Counted from the stretch's first letter, positions 37,649 to 46,646 are shown. The stretch is 64,000 nucleotides of DNA from Rhizobium leguminosarum bv. viciae USDA 2370 (GCF_002008365.1 NZ_MRDL01000046.1:226035-290034); one strand, 5' to 3'. Notes: a model not told the origin generated them from the sequence alone. Made by a program: numbers and translations.

Positions 37649-40054
37649 ATGAGAAGTGATCTGATCGCCCGCTACACGATCGGCGAGCCGATCTATGAAA
37701 ACGAGTTCATCGTCTATCCCGCCCAGGACAAGCGGATGGACCATGCGGTCTTCATCGTCACACCAGATGTGGCGCTGAAACTCGACAAGGCCCGTTTCGA
37801 GCGGGTCTGGACCTCCATCAACGAGGCCAAATCGCTGACGGCCCGGCGTTTCGTCGAAATCGAGGACCTCATTCCGCCGTCCCCGGAAGACGACAATTTC
37901 TATATCGTCGAGAAGCGTCCGTCGAAAACGCTGCACCAGTATCTCGACGAAACGGAGATGGTGGCTTACGAGCGCGCCGTCGAGATCGGCCGCCACATCC
38001 TCGAAGGGCTGGCGACGCTGCACGGCGCCGGTTACGCCCACAATGCCCTGACCGACCAGTGCATCTATGTCTCCGAAGATTATTCCGGCCTCTCGGTCCG
38101 GATCGGTAACCTGCACCTGATCTCGAAGATCGGCGAGCACATCATCCCGCCCTATGTGCCGGAATTCGGCGCGCCGGAGATTTATGCCAGCGGCACCTTC
38201 TCCGCCTCATCGGCACTCGACATCTACGCAATGGGCATGATTGCCTACAAGCTCTTCCTGCCGCGGCAGACCTATGCCAGCGTCTTCGACAGCGTCATGG
38301 TCTGGGAGGACGAGCACCAGCGCGAGCAGAGCTGGAAGAACATCCACCTCGACCCTTCCAACGTCTTTCCCCGCTTGGACGTGCTGATCCCCGGTTTTCC
38401 CGAGGGTCTTGCAAGCCTTGTGGAAAGGATGCTGAGCCGCGACCCTGCTCAGCGTCCGCGCATGGGCGCCGATGCGCTGGGCGAATTCGCCCGGGTGACG
38501 ACGGGCATCCAGCCGATGTCGTGGGATCCGCGCGGCGGCATGCAACAGCAGCAGGAGGCGCCGAAACCGAAAAAATGGACGCTTGCCAAGCTGTCCATGA
38601 TCGGGGCGCTGCTGCTGATCTGCATCGGCGTCGGCGTCGTCACCATTCCAAAACTTCTTCGCCCGGATCCGAAACTCGTCGCCGATGTCGGCGTCTGGAA
38701 GAAGGAGGCCGAAAGCCGCAAGCAGAAGGCGATTGCCGCCAAGGCGCCGGAGCGCCCTTCCGGTGACCAGGCAAAGCTTTCCTATGACACGGGTGCTGCG
38801 GCGCTGACCTCGGCCGATGCCCTGCTCAAGGACGAAGATTACGAAAAGGCGCTTCCGGGCTTCCAGACGGCAGCCATCAATCTCGGCAATGCGCTGATCG
38901 GCATCTCCAAGGAGAATGCCGAAAAGGCGAAAGCTGCCGCTTCGGCCGCAGGCGGCGACAAGGCGCCAGGCTTTGCCGAGGCGGACGCCAAGATGAAGAC
39001 CGCCGCCGACGCCGCCACCGCAAAGCAGATGCATGCTGCGGTCAACGCCTACGACGCATCGAAAACGACGTTTGACGATCTCGCCAAGGCACTCACCGCG
39101 CTGGCCGCCGCCGAAAAGGACGCGGCGGCAAAACGCGAAACCGTCAATCGCATCGGCGCCGGCGATAGCCCCGACGTCAAAAAGGCGAGCGGGCTGATGG
39201 CGGACGCCAAGACCAAGGCCGAGCAATGGCAGATGCCGGCCGCGACCACAGGCTATGGCGACGCCGCCAAACTGTTCGACGCCGTCATCGCCGACGTCAT
39301 GGCGGCAAAGGACGAGGCGACGGCGCTGAAGCAGAAAGTCACCGATCTCAGCGCCTCGATCGCGACACGTGCAGGTGCTGCCGAACCGACGCTTGCAGCC
39401 CTCGCCCCGAAGATCGGCGAGGCCGACGGCCGCTACACCGCGGAAGCCTATAAGCTTGCCGTCGTTGCCTACCAGCCGATCCTGGCCGATCTCGAGGCGC
39501 TATCGGCGCGCGGCTTCTGCCCCGTTTCGCAGACCCTTGCCTTCGAGACCGTGCCGGCGGGAAGTTATTCGCTGGAGAATGTCCGGCTGATGACCTCGTC
39601 GATGAAGGAACTCGGCGGCATGCTTGGCGTTGCCAATGGCGCCGTGAAGATCGACAAGTCCTTCTGCATGCAGACGAAGGCCGTCACCCGCGCCGAGATG
39701 GCCGAATATTATACCGCCAACTCCGATCCCGCCGCAGCCCAGGCCTATGCCGACAATCCCCAGCAGCCGGCCGACGACGTGCCGCTTGCCGTGGCGCAGA
39801 ACTATACGGCCTGGCTGTCGAAACAGCTGAACGCCCCGGTCCACCTGCCGTCGGCGACGGAATGGATGGCAAGTGCAACAAAGATCACCACGGAAAAGCT
39901 GCCCGACAATGGCGATATCATCCTGCAATGGAGCGCCACCCCCTGCGAAGCCGGCGGCAATGTCGCCTTCATGGCGCAGGAGGGCTCGACCTTCGTCGTC
40001 TGCTCCGACGCTTCGGCCGGCGGGATATTCCGGGTTACTGCCGAATTGCGGTGA
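37649..40054 (+). CDS. Membrane pseudokinase with FGE/SUMF-like C-terminal domain
   Basis: An 801-residue protein. Residues about 1-285 have a Ser/Thr-kinase fold (EFGAPEIYASGTFSASSALD, LVERMLSRDPAQRPRMGADAL). The catalytic loop reads HNALTDQC at 131-138 instead of HRDLKPxN, and the DFG segment reads IGNL, so it should be inactive. A membrane helix lies at about 315-337 (LSMIGALLLICIGVGVVTI), then a long Ala/Lys-rich helical region (340-620). The end (about 640-801) resembles the formylglycine-generating-enzyme fold (MQTKAVTRAEMAEYY, LNAPVHLPSATEWMASA). The ATG at 37649 follows AGGGGGAC. Orientation would place the kinase fold in the cytoplasm and the FGE-like part in the periplasm. Confidence 0.8.
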   Translation: MRSDLIARYTIGEPIYENEFIVYPAQDKRMDHAVFIVTPDVALKLDKARFERVWTSINEAKSLTARRFVEIEDLIPPSPEDDNFYIVEKRPSKTLHQYLDETEMVAYERAVEIGRHILEGLATLHGAGYAHNALTDQCIYVSEDYSGLSVRIGNLHLISKIGEHIIPPYVPEFGAPEIYASGTFSASSALDIYAMGMIAYKLFLPRQTYASVFDSVMVWEDEHQREQSWKNIHLDPSNVFPRLDVLIPGFPEGLASLVERMLSRDPAQRPRMGADALGEFARVTTGIQPMSWDPRGGMQQQQEAPKPKKWTLAKLSMIGALLLICIGVGVVTIPKLLRPDPKLVADVGVWKKEAESRKQKAIAAKAPERPSGDQAKLSYDTGAAALTSADALLKDEDYEKALPGFQTAAINLGNALIGISKENAEKAKAAASAAGGDKAPGFAEADAKMKTAADAATAKQMHAAVNAYDASKTTFDDLAKALTALAAAEKDAAAKRETVNRIGAGDSPDVKKASGLMADAKTKAEQWQMPAATTGYGDAAKLFDAVIADVMAAKDEATALKQKVTDLSASIATRAGAAEPTLAALAPKIGEADGRYTAEAYKLAVVAYQPILADLEALSARGFCPVSQTLAFETVPAGSYSLENVRLMTSSMKELGGMLGVANGAVKIDKSFCMQTKAVTRAEMAEYYTANSDPAAAQAYADNPQQPADDVPLAVAQNYTAWLSKQLNAPVHLPSATEWMASATKITTEKLPDNGDIILQWSATPCEAGGNVAFMAQEGSTFVVCSDASAGGIFRVTAELR

Positions 40055-40103
40055 GGGATCAGAAGGGTGGAGATCTGAAAGCGGGAGCTGTGTGCCGATT
40101 ACT
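40012..40103 (+). repeat. Source copy of a duplicated 3' gene end
   Basis: The last codons of the pseudokinase gene (encoding AGGIFRVTAELR and stop) plus about 50 nt of downstream sequence recur in diverged form at 42131-42235. Shared stretches include GAATTGCGGTGAGGGAT and GTGGAGATC. The 40055-40303 stretch otherwise holds nothing I recognise. Confidence 0.7.
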
Positions 40104-40303
40104 AGCCAATCTCAATGCGGTGAAGGCCAAGTACGACCAGAGCCGGGGCCGTCTCGAACAGGCCGAATATCGCCGGACGGCATTCCTGAGCGGTCCAATG
40201 CCTGATTGCGGATATATTGGAAGAGGCGGGACGCACTGCTGACGCGGCCGGAGCTGAAAAAGGCTCCGAAAATCGAGGCCGTCGCCAGGAAAAAGAGAGA
40301 GTT

Positions 40304-40783
40304 CTAGCCGCGGGCAAACGCCGCCAGCTTCTCTCCCGCCATCCGATAGCGGATCCATTCCTTCTGCGGCTCCGCGCCGATCGCCTCATAGACGCGGATC
40401 GAAGGTTCGTTCCAGTCGAGCACACTCCATTCAAAGCGGCCGCAGCTCTTCTCCAGCGCGATCTGTGCTAGGCGCCGCAGCAGCGCCTTGCCGGCCCCCG
40501 AGCCGCGCGCGTCCGGTGTTACGTAGAGATCTTCCAGATAAAGGCCGTTCTTCGCCTGCCAAGTCGAATAGCTGAAGAAATAGACCGCCATGCCGATCGC
40601 TTGGCCTTCGCGTTCGCAGATCAGCGCATGCGTGACCGAACCGTCGCCGAAGATCGCCGCACGCGTGCTCTCCTCGGTCGCCTCGACCTCGTGGATTGCC
40701 TTTTCATAGTCGGCCAATTCGCGGACGAATCGCAGGATCGTTGCCGCGTCTAAAGGCGTCGCGGGGCGTACGGTAAGGGTCAT
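40304..40783 (-). CDS. GNAT-family N-acetyltransferase
   Basis: A 159-residue GNAT enzyme transferring an acyl group from acyl-CoA to an amine. Core motifs are YLEDLYVTPDARGSGAGKAL (motif A, acetyl-CoA pyrophosphate loop) and WSVLDWNEPSIRVYEAIGAE (motif B). It resembles the diamine N-acetyltransferase-like subgroup. The ATG at 40783 follows AGGAG; a longer frame upstream lacks family similarity. Substrate unknown. Confidence 0.87.
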   Translation of the reverse strand: MTLTVRPATPLDAATILRFVRELADYEKAIHEVEATEESTRAAIFGDGSVTHALICEREGQAIGMAVYFFSYSTWQAKNGLYLEDLYVTPDARGSGAGKALLRRLAQIALEKSCGRFEWSVLDWNEPSIRVYEAIGAEPQKEWIRYRMAGEKLAAFARG

Positions 40784-41022
40784 GTGAGAGGCTCCTGATC
40801 TGGCGCTCCAGATGAAAGAACCGTCCCGGCCTGTCAACTGCATGAAGTGCAGAGTGCATCTGTAGGGCCTGCAGTTTTGTTCCCTCACTGCTCCACGGCG
40901 GCTCTGCGGTTCGATTCACGTCAAGGCGGTGTAGCTCTCGATTAAAATGCCTTGGCTTGGCTCTCAAGCCACCGGCAGAAAATCGACGATTTCCTGCTCC
41001 GTCTCGCCCGCCTCGATGCCAC

Positions 41023-41700
41023 CTACTCGTGCCCACTCGAGATTGCGATCAAGTCCCGAACGGCGTGAAGATCCGCCAAGACGCAAGCGCAGCGACCAAG
41101 AAGATCTGGAGCCGGCTGAACCAGATCCGGCACCATGATGGTCATCGCTCCGGCGCCTGATGCGGAGAGAACCCCATTTCTGGAGTCTTCCAGGGCAACG
41201 CATTCTGAAATGGGCAAGTTGAGCCGCTCGGCGGCCAGCAGGTATGGAGCGGGATGCGGTTTTCCCACCCCGTAATCGCCATAGGCAACAATGGTTTGGA
41301 ACCGGTCTTGCAGGCCGGTTGCGGAAAGATGGCCCTCGACGGCCGTCCGATCCGATGAGGTTACGATGGCCGAAGGGATCCGCGCCTCTTCGAGGAAGGA
41401 TAGAATTTCCGGCAAGCCTGCTTTCGTTCGTAAATCCGTTTGCACCATCTGCGTGAAGAGTTCCGAGGCCTGCCTCCAGAGATCCTCCAGAGGGGCATTC
41501 TTGCCGAACCGGGCCAACAAAAGTTCGCGGACACTGGAAGCCGGCAAACCAATGGTTTCAAGATAGGCCGGCAGAGGCAATTCGAAGCCTGCATTCCGTG
41601 CAGCCGTGATCGTGGCATCGCGATACAGAGCTTCGGTATCGAACATCAAACCGTCCATGTCGAACAGGACGGCTTTGGGAGCACGGGGCAGGCGCTGCAT
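41023..41700 (-). CDS. HAD-superfamily phosphatase/phosphoglucomutase-like hydrolase
   Basis: A 225-residue haloacid-dehalogenase hydrolase of subclass IA. Motif I is FDMDGLMFDTE (nucleophile Asp and acid/base Asp), motif II is IVTSSDRTAVEGHL, motif III Lys is in GVGKPHPAPYLLA, and motif IV is ALEDSRNGVLSASGAG. It resembles beta-phosphoglucomutase and sugar-phosphate phosphatases. The end VRDLIAISSGHE is slightly short of some family members. It is flanked by relic sequence, with no operon partner. Confidence 0.87.
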   Translation of the reverse strand: MQRLPRAPKAVLFDMDGLMFDTEALYRDATITAARNAGFELPLPAYLETIGLPASSVRELLLARFGKNAPLEDLWRQASELFTQMVQTDLRTKAGLPEILSFLEEARIPSAIVTSSDRTAVEGHLSATGLQDRFQTIVAYGDYGVGKPHPAPYLLAAERLNLPISECVALEDSRNGVLSASGAGAMTIMVPDLVQPAPDLLGRCACVLADLHAVRDLIAISSGHE

Positions 41701-41794
41701 GTATGGCTTTCGACAGTGGGGATCCGCTTGACTGTATACTGCCTTGCCGTGACTGCGCCATGAAAACGCAAAGCGGATTGTCCTCGCCCGATCA

Positions 41795-42022
41795 TCAATG
41801 ACCGCGTCGCTGTGCTTTTGCTAGAGCTTCGTCGAGCCATCTGTCATGCACGATCATACGGTCACAGTTTGGATAGTAGCACTTCCTAAACTCATAGGTG
41901 AAGCGGCTCCGATCCATCCCTTCGAGCGACAGATTGCTTAGCGAATAAGCCCCGGCCAAGCCTGCAAAGAGGCCGAGCAGAATTGCCGCATAGGTGAAGT
42001 GACGTGTGGTGATCAAGCGCAC
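41795..42022 (-). CDS. Small membrane protein of unknown function
   Basis: A 75-residue frame with a GTG start, one N-terminal membrane segment (YAAILLGLFAGLAGAYSL) and a basic C-terminal part with two Cys (KCYYPNCDRMIVHD). GGAG is only two bases before the GTG, which weakens the start. No family is recognised. Confidence 0.45.
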   Translation of the reverse strand: MRLITTRHFTYAAILLGLFAGLAGAYSLSNLSLEGMDRSRFTYEFRKCYYPNCDRMIVHDRWLDEALAKAQRRGH

Positions 42023-42130
42023 AGCTCCAAAGCGGCGAGCTTACAGAAAGGCTGTTTTTAATTTTGTCACCAAAGTCGTTAAAATCACAAAATAACCCAC
42101 CGTTCGATCATCAGGGTGATGTGGAGGGTC

Positions 42131-42235
42131 GCTTCGCCCCGCCGGCGGCATCTTCAGCGTCACCGCGGAATTGCGGTGAGGGATTCCGAGGCGTGGAGAT
42201 CGAAAAAAGAAAGCGGTGCGCCGCTGATAATGGGG
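42131..42235 (+). pseudogene. Ghost copy of the pseudokinase gene's 3' end
   Basis: In frame, GCC GGC GGC ... CGG TGA encodes AGGIFSVTAELR and stop, nearly identical to the AGGIFRVTAELR terminus of the pseudokinase/FGE-like protein 2.1 kb upstream. Similarity continues past the stop. Nothing upstream encodes the rest of the domain, so this is the tail of a deleted paralogue. The remainder of the 42023-42453 gap shows no gene. Confidence 0.65.
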
Positions 42236-42453
42236 CGGGTAATCGGTTGCGAACCCGGAATGCATCCATCAGTGCAACCCTTGTCGACGGAGCGCAGGGC
42301 GCTCCCACATAAGGTTCCAGAGTGCCCTTTCTTCTTCATTCGACAGCTCGCGCTCAAGCCGCATACCTCTACACTTTTCAATTCCAAATTTCAGAATACG
42401 CGCGTATATTGAGCTGGGGACTGCAGTATCCGTGCCTTGAGGGGTCGAGGACA

Positions 42454-42765
42454 ATGTGCTGGAACACATCATCAGCATTCACGCCGGTTGGATTTGCTTT
42501 GCGAGGCCCGGCATCTCGCAAGATCGTATGGACGCTCGGCGACGCGGCGCGTCTCCTGATCAACGACTGGCCTTGCGATGACGGCGAGGAATATGTGGCT
42601 GCCGTCAAAGCCTGCGTCGACGCATTGAGCGGGAAGATTGCCCCGGAACAATTCCGGGATGCGCTTCTGCGTGCGGCCGATGAGGCGGGTATCGCTACTC
42701 TATCGCTCGTCCCGCAGGGAGTTCGAGAGCGACGATCGGACCTTCCCCCGATGATGCGAACATAG
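42454..42765 (+). CDS. DUF982 family protein
   Basis: A 103-residue protein of the DUF982 family, which is small and abundant in rhizobia. The core runs from FALRGPASRKIVWTLGDAAR through LINDWPCDDGEEYVAAVKAC to FRDALLRAADEAGI. No signal peptide. The ATG at 42454 follows GGGGTCGAGG; the longer upstream frame lacks similarity. Function of the family is unknown. Confidence 0.75.
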   Translation: MCWNTSSAFTPVGFALRGPASRKIVWTLGDAARLLINDWPCDDGEEYVAAVKACVDALSGKIAPEQFRDALLRAADEAGIATLSLVPQGVRERRSDLPPMMRT

Positions 42766-42888
42766 GCCTTATATCAAGGGGCTACCCGCTTTTTCGACGT
42801 CACGTTTGCGCCAGCAGCGGACATCGTGACGTCGCAAACTTTTTCTATTTCTCCGTCGATTTGATCACGACCGCCAGGGATATTGTCA

Positions 42889-43623
42889 ATGGGATGGGAA
42901 GCACTGGAGCAATGGGGTGAAGGTGCGGTCCGCATCGAACCACTTGCCGGTGGAGTCGCCAACGACGTGTGGAGCGTTCGCATCCACGGGCAGATCGCGG
43001 TCGCTCGTTTCGGCTCCAGGACCGACGCTGACCTCGCCTGGGAAACCGAGCTGCTCCAACATCTCGACCGTGAAGGGATGAACGTTCCAGTGCCGATCCC
43101 CACGACTGACGGCCGGCTGTTCGCGAACAGTCTGGTGGTCATGAAGTACATGGAGGGCGGACCGCCCGAGACGGAGTCCGACTGGCGTCGCGTGGCCGAA
43201 ACGCTCCGCAAACTGCATCGGTTGACGCAGGGCTGGCCGCAGCGCCCAGGCTGGCGATCGTCGAGCGACCTCCTGCATGCCGAAACCGGAACGAGGATCA
43301 ACCTTGCCGCGATGCCGCCGGAGGGCGTTGTTCGATGTCGAGCAGCCTGGGCGCGGCTAGTCGGACGCCAGACATGCGTTGTCCATGGCAACCTCAGCAA
43401 CCCCGGCAACGTCCGCATGACCGCGGATCGGGTCGCGTTGATCGATTGGGACGAGGCACATGTCGACGTCCCCGACCTTGACCTGGTGCTGCCCGGCAAC
43501 GCTGCCGACCTCGACGACGGCACGCATGACATCGCCGCGCAAGCATCAGCTGCATGGGAAGCCGCCGTCTGCTGGCGGGACGAGTATGCAGTCAAGCGGC
43601 TTGCCGAAGTTCGCCCGGTCTGA
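42889..43623 (+). CDS. Aminoglycoside-phosphotransferase-like kinase with altered catalytic motif
   Basis: A 244-residue APH/choline-kinase-fold protein. It has the nucleotide-binding start PLAGGVANDVWSVR, the segment VVMKYMEGGPPETE, the catalytic-loop equivalent VVHGNLSNPGNV and the DFG-equivalent ALIDWDEAHVDVPDLDL. The normal HGD catalytic Asp is Asn here, so activity may be lost or altered. Length is shorter than typical APH enzymes. The ATG at 42889 is 8 nt from AGGGA. No resistance phenotype should be inferred. Confidence 0.75.
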   Translation: MGWEALEQWGEGAVRIEPLAGGVANDVWSVRIHGQIAVARFGSRTDADLAWETELLQHLDREGMNVPVPIPTTDGRLFANSLVVMKYMEGGPPETESDWRRVAETLRKLHRLTQGWPQRPGWRSSSDLLHAETGTRINLAAMPPEGVVRCRAAWARLVGRQTCVVHGNLSNPGNVRMTADRVALIDWDEAHVDVPDLDLVLPGNAADLDDGTHDIAAQASAAWEAAVCWRDEYAVKRLAEVRPV

Positions 43624-44065
43624 GCAGTTCCGGCGGGTCGGCGACCTTGCGGCTGACGCTCGGCGGCGGCGCGTTCAGCTGCCGGCGTCAACTACCGCAC
43701 GCAGAACCCGCATTGCATCACGCCGATCCAACATCCCGCCGATTGAAAGCCTCGATGTCGAGGATATGGGAAATCGGCTCCGCTGAACAGGCGGCCCGGC
43801 CGTCTGCGTGAATCCAATCCCGATGATGCAGCGATGACCGCTTCGAAGCGTTGCACACGCATCGCGGCCCCCGCGATACAGCACCGTTTCACGATCCGGG
43901 TGATGCGTATCGAGAGGCTGGTTCTCATTTTCGCCGGCTACCGGCCAGAGCGCGTGGCCGGTAAATTTTCCCCATTCGATCAAGCATTTCGCTTGATTGC
44001 CAAACGGCACACTCGGTGTCGCGGAGACCAGGGCTCGGTGACGCAACTTCAAAAGGGTGAACATT
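43624..44065. other. Intergenic stretch without a supported gene
   Basis: Short overlapping frames occur on both strands (for example one ending SLDVEDMGNRLR on the plus strand), but none has a ribosome site or a recognisable domain. It may contain decayed coding sequence. Confidence 0.5.
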
Positions 44066-45034
44066 ATGGACAGACTTTTCTATGTTGGCGTGTCGGCCGC
44101 GCTCTTTGCGGCCTTTGCCTTTTCGCTCAACTTCGTCGTGCCCTTCATCATCGGTGACTATTCCACCTTTGACTTTGCCCTCATCCGTCACGTCGTCTCG
44201 GCACTCGTCGGGCTTTACATTCTGTTTTCCGAGAAGGGTGTCATGCGCCACCTCACGCTTCGAAACTGCCTGCATGCCATCTGCCTCGCCTTCGTCGGCT
44301 ATGTCGGCTACTTCCTGACAGTGACGGGAGCGGCCCTCTTTGCCGGCCCAGTCATCGCTCCGGCCTTTCTCGGGCTCGTACCAATCGTATTGATGGTCAT
44401 TGGCAATCAGCGTCAGGCATCATTGCCATGGCGATCCCTCATGGTGCCTCTGGCACTGGTGCTGGTCGGCCTTGGCCTCGTCAATGGCACGGCATTGACG
44501 GCCGAAGGACTGGACACTGTGCAATCATTGTGGATTGGCGTGCCGCTGGCGCTTGCTGCCGTGGGCCTTTGGGTCTGGTTCGCGCTTTCCAATCAGGCAG
44601 CACTCGCCGCACGGCCGGACATGCCCTCCGGCGTGTGGTCGGCGCTGATACTGGTTGGCGGCGGCGTCTTGATGCTGGCCTTCTTTCCCATCGGTGCCGC
44701 GATGGGCCTCTTCCGGCTTCCTACATTGGGATTCGGCTGGAGCGCTGCCGGCAACCTCTATGTCTGGGGCACAACTCTCGCGCTGCTGGCCACCGTGGGC
44801 GGCGTCTGGGCCTGGAATATAGCCTCACGCAGCCTGCCGGTTGCCTTGGCCGCGCAATTGATCGTCTCAGAGACTGCCTTCGGCGTGATCGGCGGACTTG
44901 TCGTGCATGCGCGCTGGCCAACTCCGATCGCAGTCGCCGGGGTTGTTGTCCTGATCGCCGGCGTCGTTCTGTCGGTTCGGATTTTCTATGATCGCCAATT
45001 TGCATCTGGAAAGACGGTGCTCGCGAACGAGTGA
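44066..45034 (+). CDS. EamA/DMT-family membrane transporter
   Basis: A 322-residue protein with about ten membrane segments (AALFAAFAFSLNFVVPFII, VPIVLMVIG, LMVPLALVLVGLGLVNG, IAVAGVVVLIAGVVLSV). The two-fold repeat of the drug/metabolite transporter superfamily is evident, with the usual ISETAFGVIGG-like segment (here VSETAFGVIGGLVV) before the last helix. Probably an exporter of small metabolites. Its start is the ATG at 44066, behind AAAGGGTG; a GTG at 44057 is also possible. It stands alone. Confidence 0.82.
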   Translation: MDRLFYVGVSAALFAAFAFSLNFVVPFIIGDYSTFDFALIRHVVSALVGLYILFSEKGVMRHLTLRNCLHAICLAFVGYVGYFLTVTGAALFAGPVIAPAFLGLVPIVLMVIGNQRQASLPWRSLMVPLALVLVGLGLVNGTALTAEGLDTVQSLWIGVPLALAAVGLWVWFALSNQAALAARPDMPSGVWSALILVGGGVLMLAFFPIGAAMGLFRLPTLGFGWSAAGNLYVWGTTLALLATVGGVWAWNIASRSLPVALAAQLIVSETAFGVIGGLVVHARWPTPIAVAGVVVLIAGVVLSVRIFYDRQFASGKTVLANE

Positions 45035-45224
45035 ACCGCTGGACACAGGGCCAAAATAAAATCCGCTTTTACGCAAACATGCCGCCTCGCCAGTCCAATG
45101 CGTTGTGCGCTTTCAAGCCGCCGCTTGGCTGGGCTCTACGACTGACATGAGGCGCAAAGCAGCCTTATCCTTCGACGACGAAAAAGTTCGCTTAGGTCAA
45201 CCGGCCGCCCTTCACATTCAGCAC

Positions 45225-45245
45225 GGGAGCCGCCTGCCGGCTCCC
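45225..45245. terminator. Hairpin between convergent transporter and tautomerase genes
   Basis: GGGAGCCG-CCTGC-CGGCTCCC is a perfect 8-bp stem with 5-nt loop, midway between the two converging genes. There is no strong U run on either strand; it may act as a bidirectional terminator. Confidence 0.45.
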
Positions 45246-45305
45246 TGTCCGATACTGTGGCGGCGGCGTCCCGCAGCTCGAGCGTCCGACGCTGCGGGTC
45301 GTCTC

Positions 45306-45491
45306 TCAGGCCTCGGATTTCAGCTTGCCACCGACCGCCCAGGAATCCTTGGCGATCTCCGTTATCAGGATTTCCAGCGATTCCGGCGGGCACGCCAGGG
45401 TTTCGACGGCGGCCTTGGTCGCTTCGCGCGCGAAGGCGCGCTTCTGATCGTCGGTGCGGCCGGGATGCATCTGCAGGTGAAGAATGGGCAT
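45306..45491 (-). CDS. 4-oxalocrotonate tautomerase-like protein
   Basis: A 61-residue tautomerase with Pro as the residue after Met (MPILHLQMHPGRTDDQKRAF), the catalytic base of the family, and ESLEILITEIAKDSWAVGG at the C-terminal half. Members tautomerise unsaturated keto acids and work as hexamers. AAGGAG precedes the ATG. It is divergent from a LysR gene, which probably controls it. Confidence 0.85.
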   Translation of the reverse strand: MPILHLQMHPGRTDDQKRAFAREATKAAVETLACPPESLEILITEIAKDSWAVGGKLKSEA

Positions 45492-45613
45492 GGTGTCTCC
45501 TTGGTCAGGTTGGTGATGTCCGTCGTCTTGGCGCGGGCATCACGACCATGTTGTAAATTCCTTGGTTGATAAATAAGCTGCTGGTATCGTCATTCGAAAC
45601 CGACAGGTAGGCA

Positions 45614-46498
45614 ATGGACAAGCTGGCCGGCATGGCGATGTTCGTCAGGGTCATCGACAATGGCAGTTTCGCGGCCGCCGCGGAGATCGCGCAAGTGTCG
45701 CCTGCCATGGTTGCCAAGCACATCAAGACGATTGAGACCCGGCTCGGGGCGAAGCTGATCCACCGCACCACGCGACGCCACCAGCTGACAGAGGTTGGTC
45801 AGCTCTATTACGAGCGCTGCAAGCGCGCCCTTTCCGAAGTAGCGCTGGCCGAGGCTTCGGCGAGCGAGCTGCAATCGGCGCCGCGCGGTCGCCTTCGGTT
45901 GGTTGCGCCGGTCAGCTTCGGGACGCAAGTCCTGGTGCCGGCGCTGGTCGATTACCAGAACGCCTATCCCGACGTCAGCATCGAGCTATCGCTCGACAAC
46001 AATGTCCATGACCTCGTCGGGGAGGGGTTCGAGCTCGGTATCCACATCGGCCCGCTCTCGGACAGCAGCCTCGTCGCCCGCCCGCTCACGCCCTACCGGC
46101 GGATTCTCGCTGCCTCGCCGGACTATCTTGCCCGCCATGGTCGGCCGGCCTCGCCGGAGGCTCTGGCGAACCATCTCTGCCTCGGCCACTCCTATTGGCG
46201 CATGCAGGATCGCTGGCACCTGGTCGGACCGGGCGGCGAAATGCGCGATGTATTGATTTCCGGAAAATTCTCCACCAACCAGGGAGCGGCGCTGCGCATG
46301 GCGGCGCTCAGCGGCGCGGGAATTACGCTTCAGCCGGAGCTGCTGCTCGCCGCCGATATCGCCGAAGGACGGCTTGAGCAGGTGCTGCCGGAATGGTCCT
46401 ACAAGCCTGTACCGATGCACCTCGTCTATGCGCCGAACCGGCGGCCGACAGCGATGTTGCGGACGGTGATAGATTTCCTGGTAGACCGGTTTGGCTGA
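45614..46498 (+). CDS. LysR-family transcriptional regulator
   Basis: A 294-residue LysR protein. The HTH occupies residues about 1-60 (MAMFVRVIDNGSFAAAAEIA, VAKHIKTIETRLGAKLIHRT), followed by the periplasmic-binding-type effector domain from about 90 (GRLRLVAPVSFGTQVLVPAL). It resembles the subgroup containing CrgA/YhjC-like regulators. It is divergent from the tautomerase gene with a 122-nt shared upstream region and is followed by a terminator. Confidence 0.92.
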   Translation: MDKLAGMAMFVRVIDNGSFAAAAEIAQVSPAMVAKHIKTIETRLGAKLIHRTTRRHQLTEVGQLYYERCKRALSEVALAEASASELQSAPRGRLRLVAPVSFGTQVLVPALVDYQNAYPDVSIELSLDNNVHDLVGEGFELGIHIGPLSDSSLVARPLTPYRRILAASPDYLARHGRPASPEALANHLCLGHSYWRMQDRWHLVGPGGEMRDVLISGKFSTNQGAALRMAALSGAGITLQPELLLAADIAEGRLEQVLPEWSYKPVPMHLVYAPNRRPTAMLRTVIDFLVDRFG

Positions 46499-46617
46499 CA
46501 ACGCTCCGTCGAGGCCGATATCGCTGTGCGGTTTAGCCTTGGCAGAAACAGCGCATCACGCACACCAGCCGCTAAAATAAATCCGGCATCGGCATAAAAA
46601 GCCGTCAGATACTCATG

Positions 46618-46646
46618 AGGGGCGGCTATTTGCCACGCCCCTTTTT
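46618..46646 (+). terminator. Rho-independent terminator after the LysR gene
   Basis: AGGGGCG / CGCCCCT form a 7-bp stem around an 11-nt loop and are followed by a run of five T residues. It lies about 120 nt past the LysR stop. The rest of the 46499-46736 gap shows nothing else. Confidence 0.75.

Noticed and set aside
40930..41022. Minus-strand tail ending EIVDFLPVA after the HAD gene
   Set aside because: It reads like a protein end but has no start, no ribosome site and no recognised family. It may be a frameshifted extension or relic, and I cannot support either.
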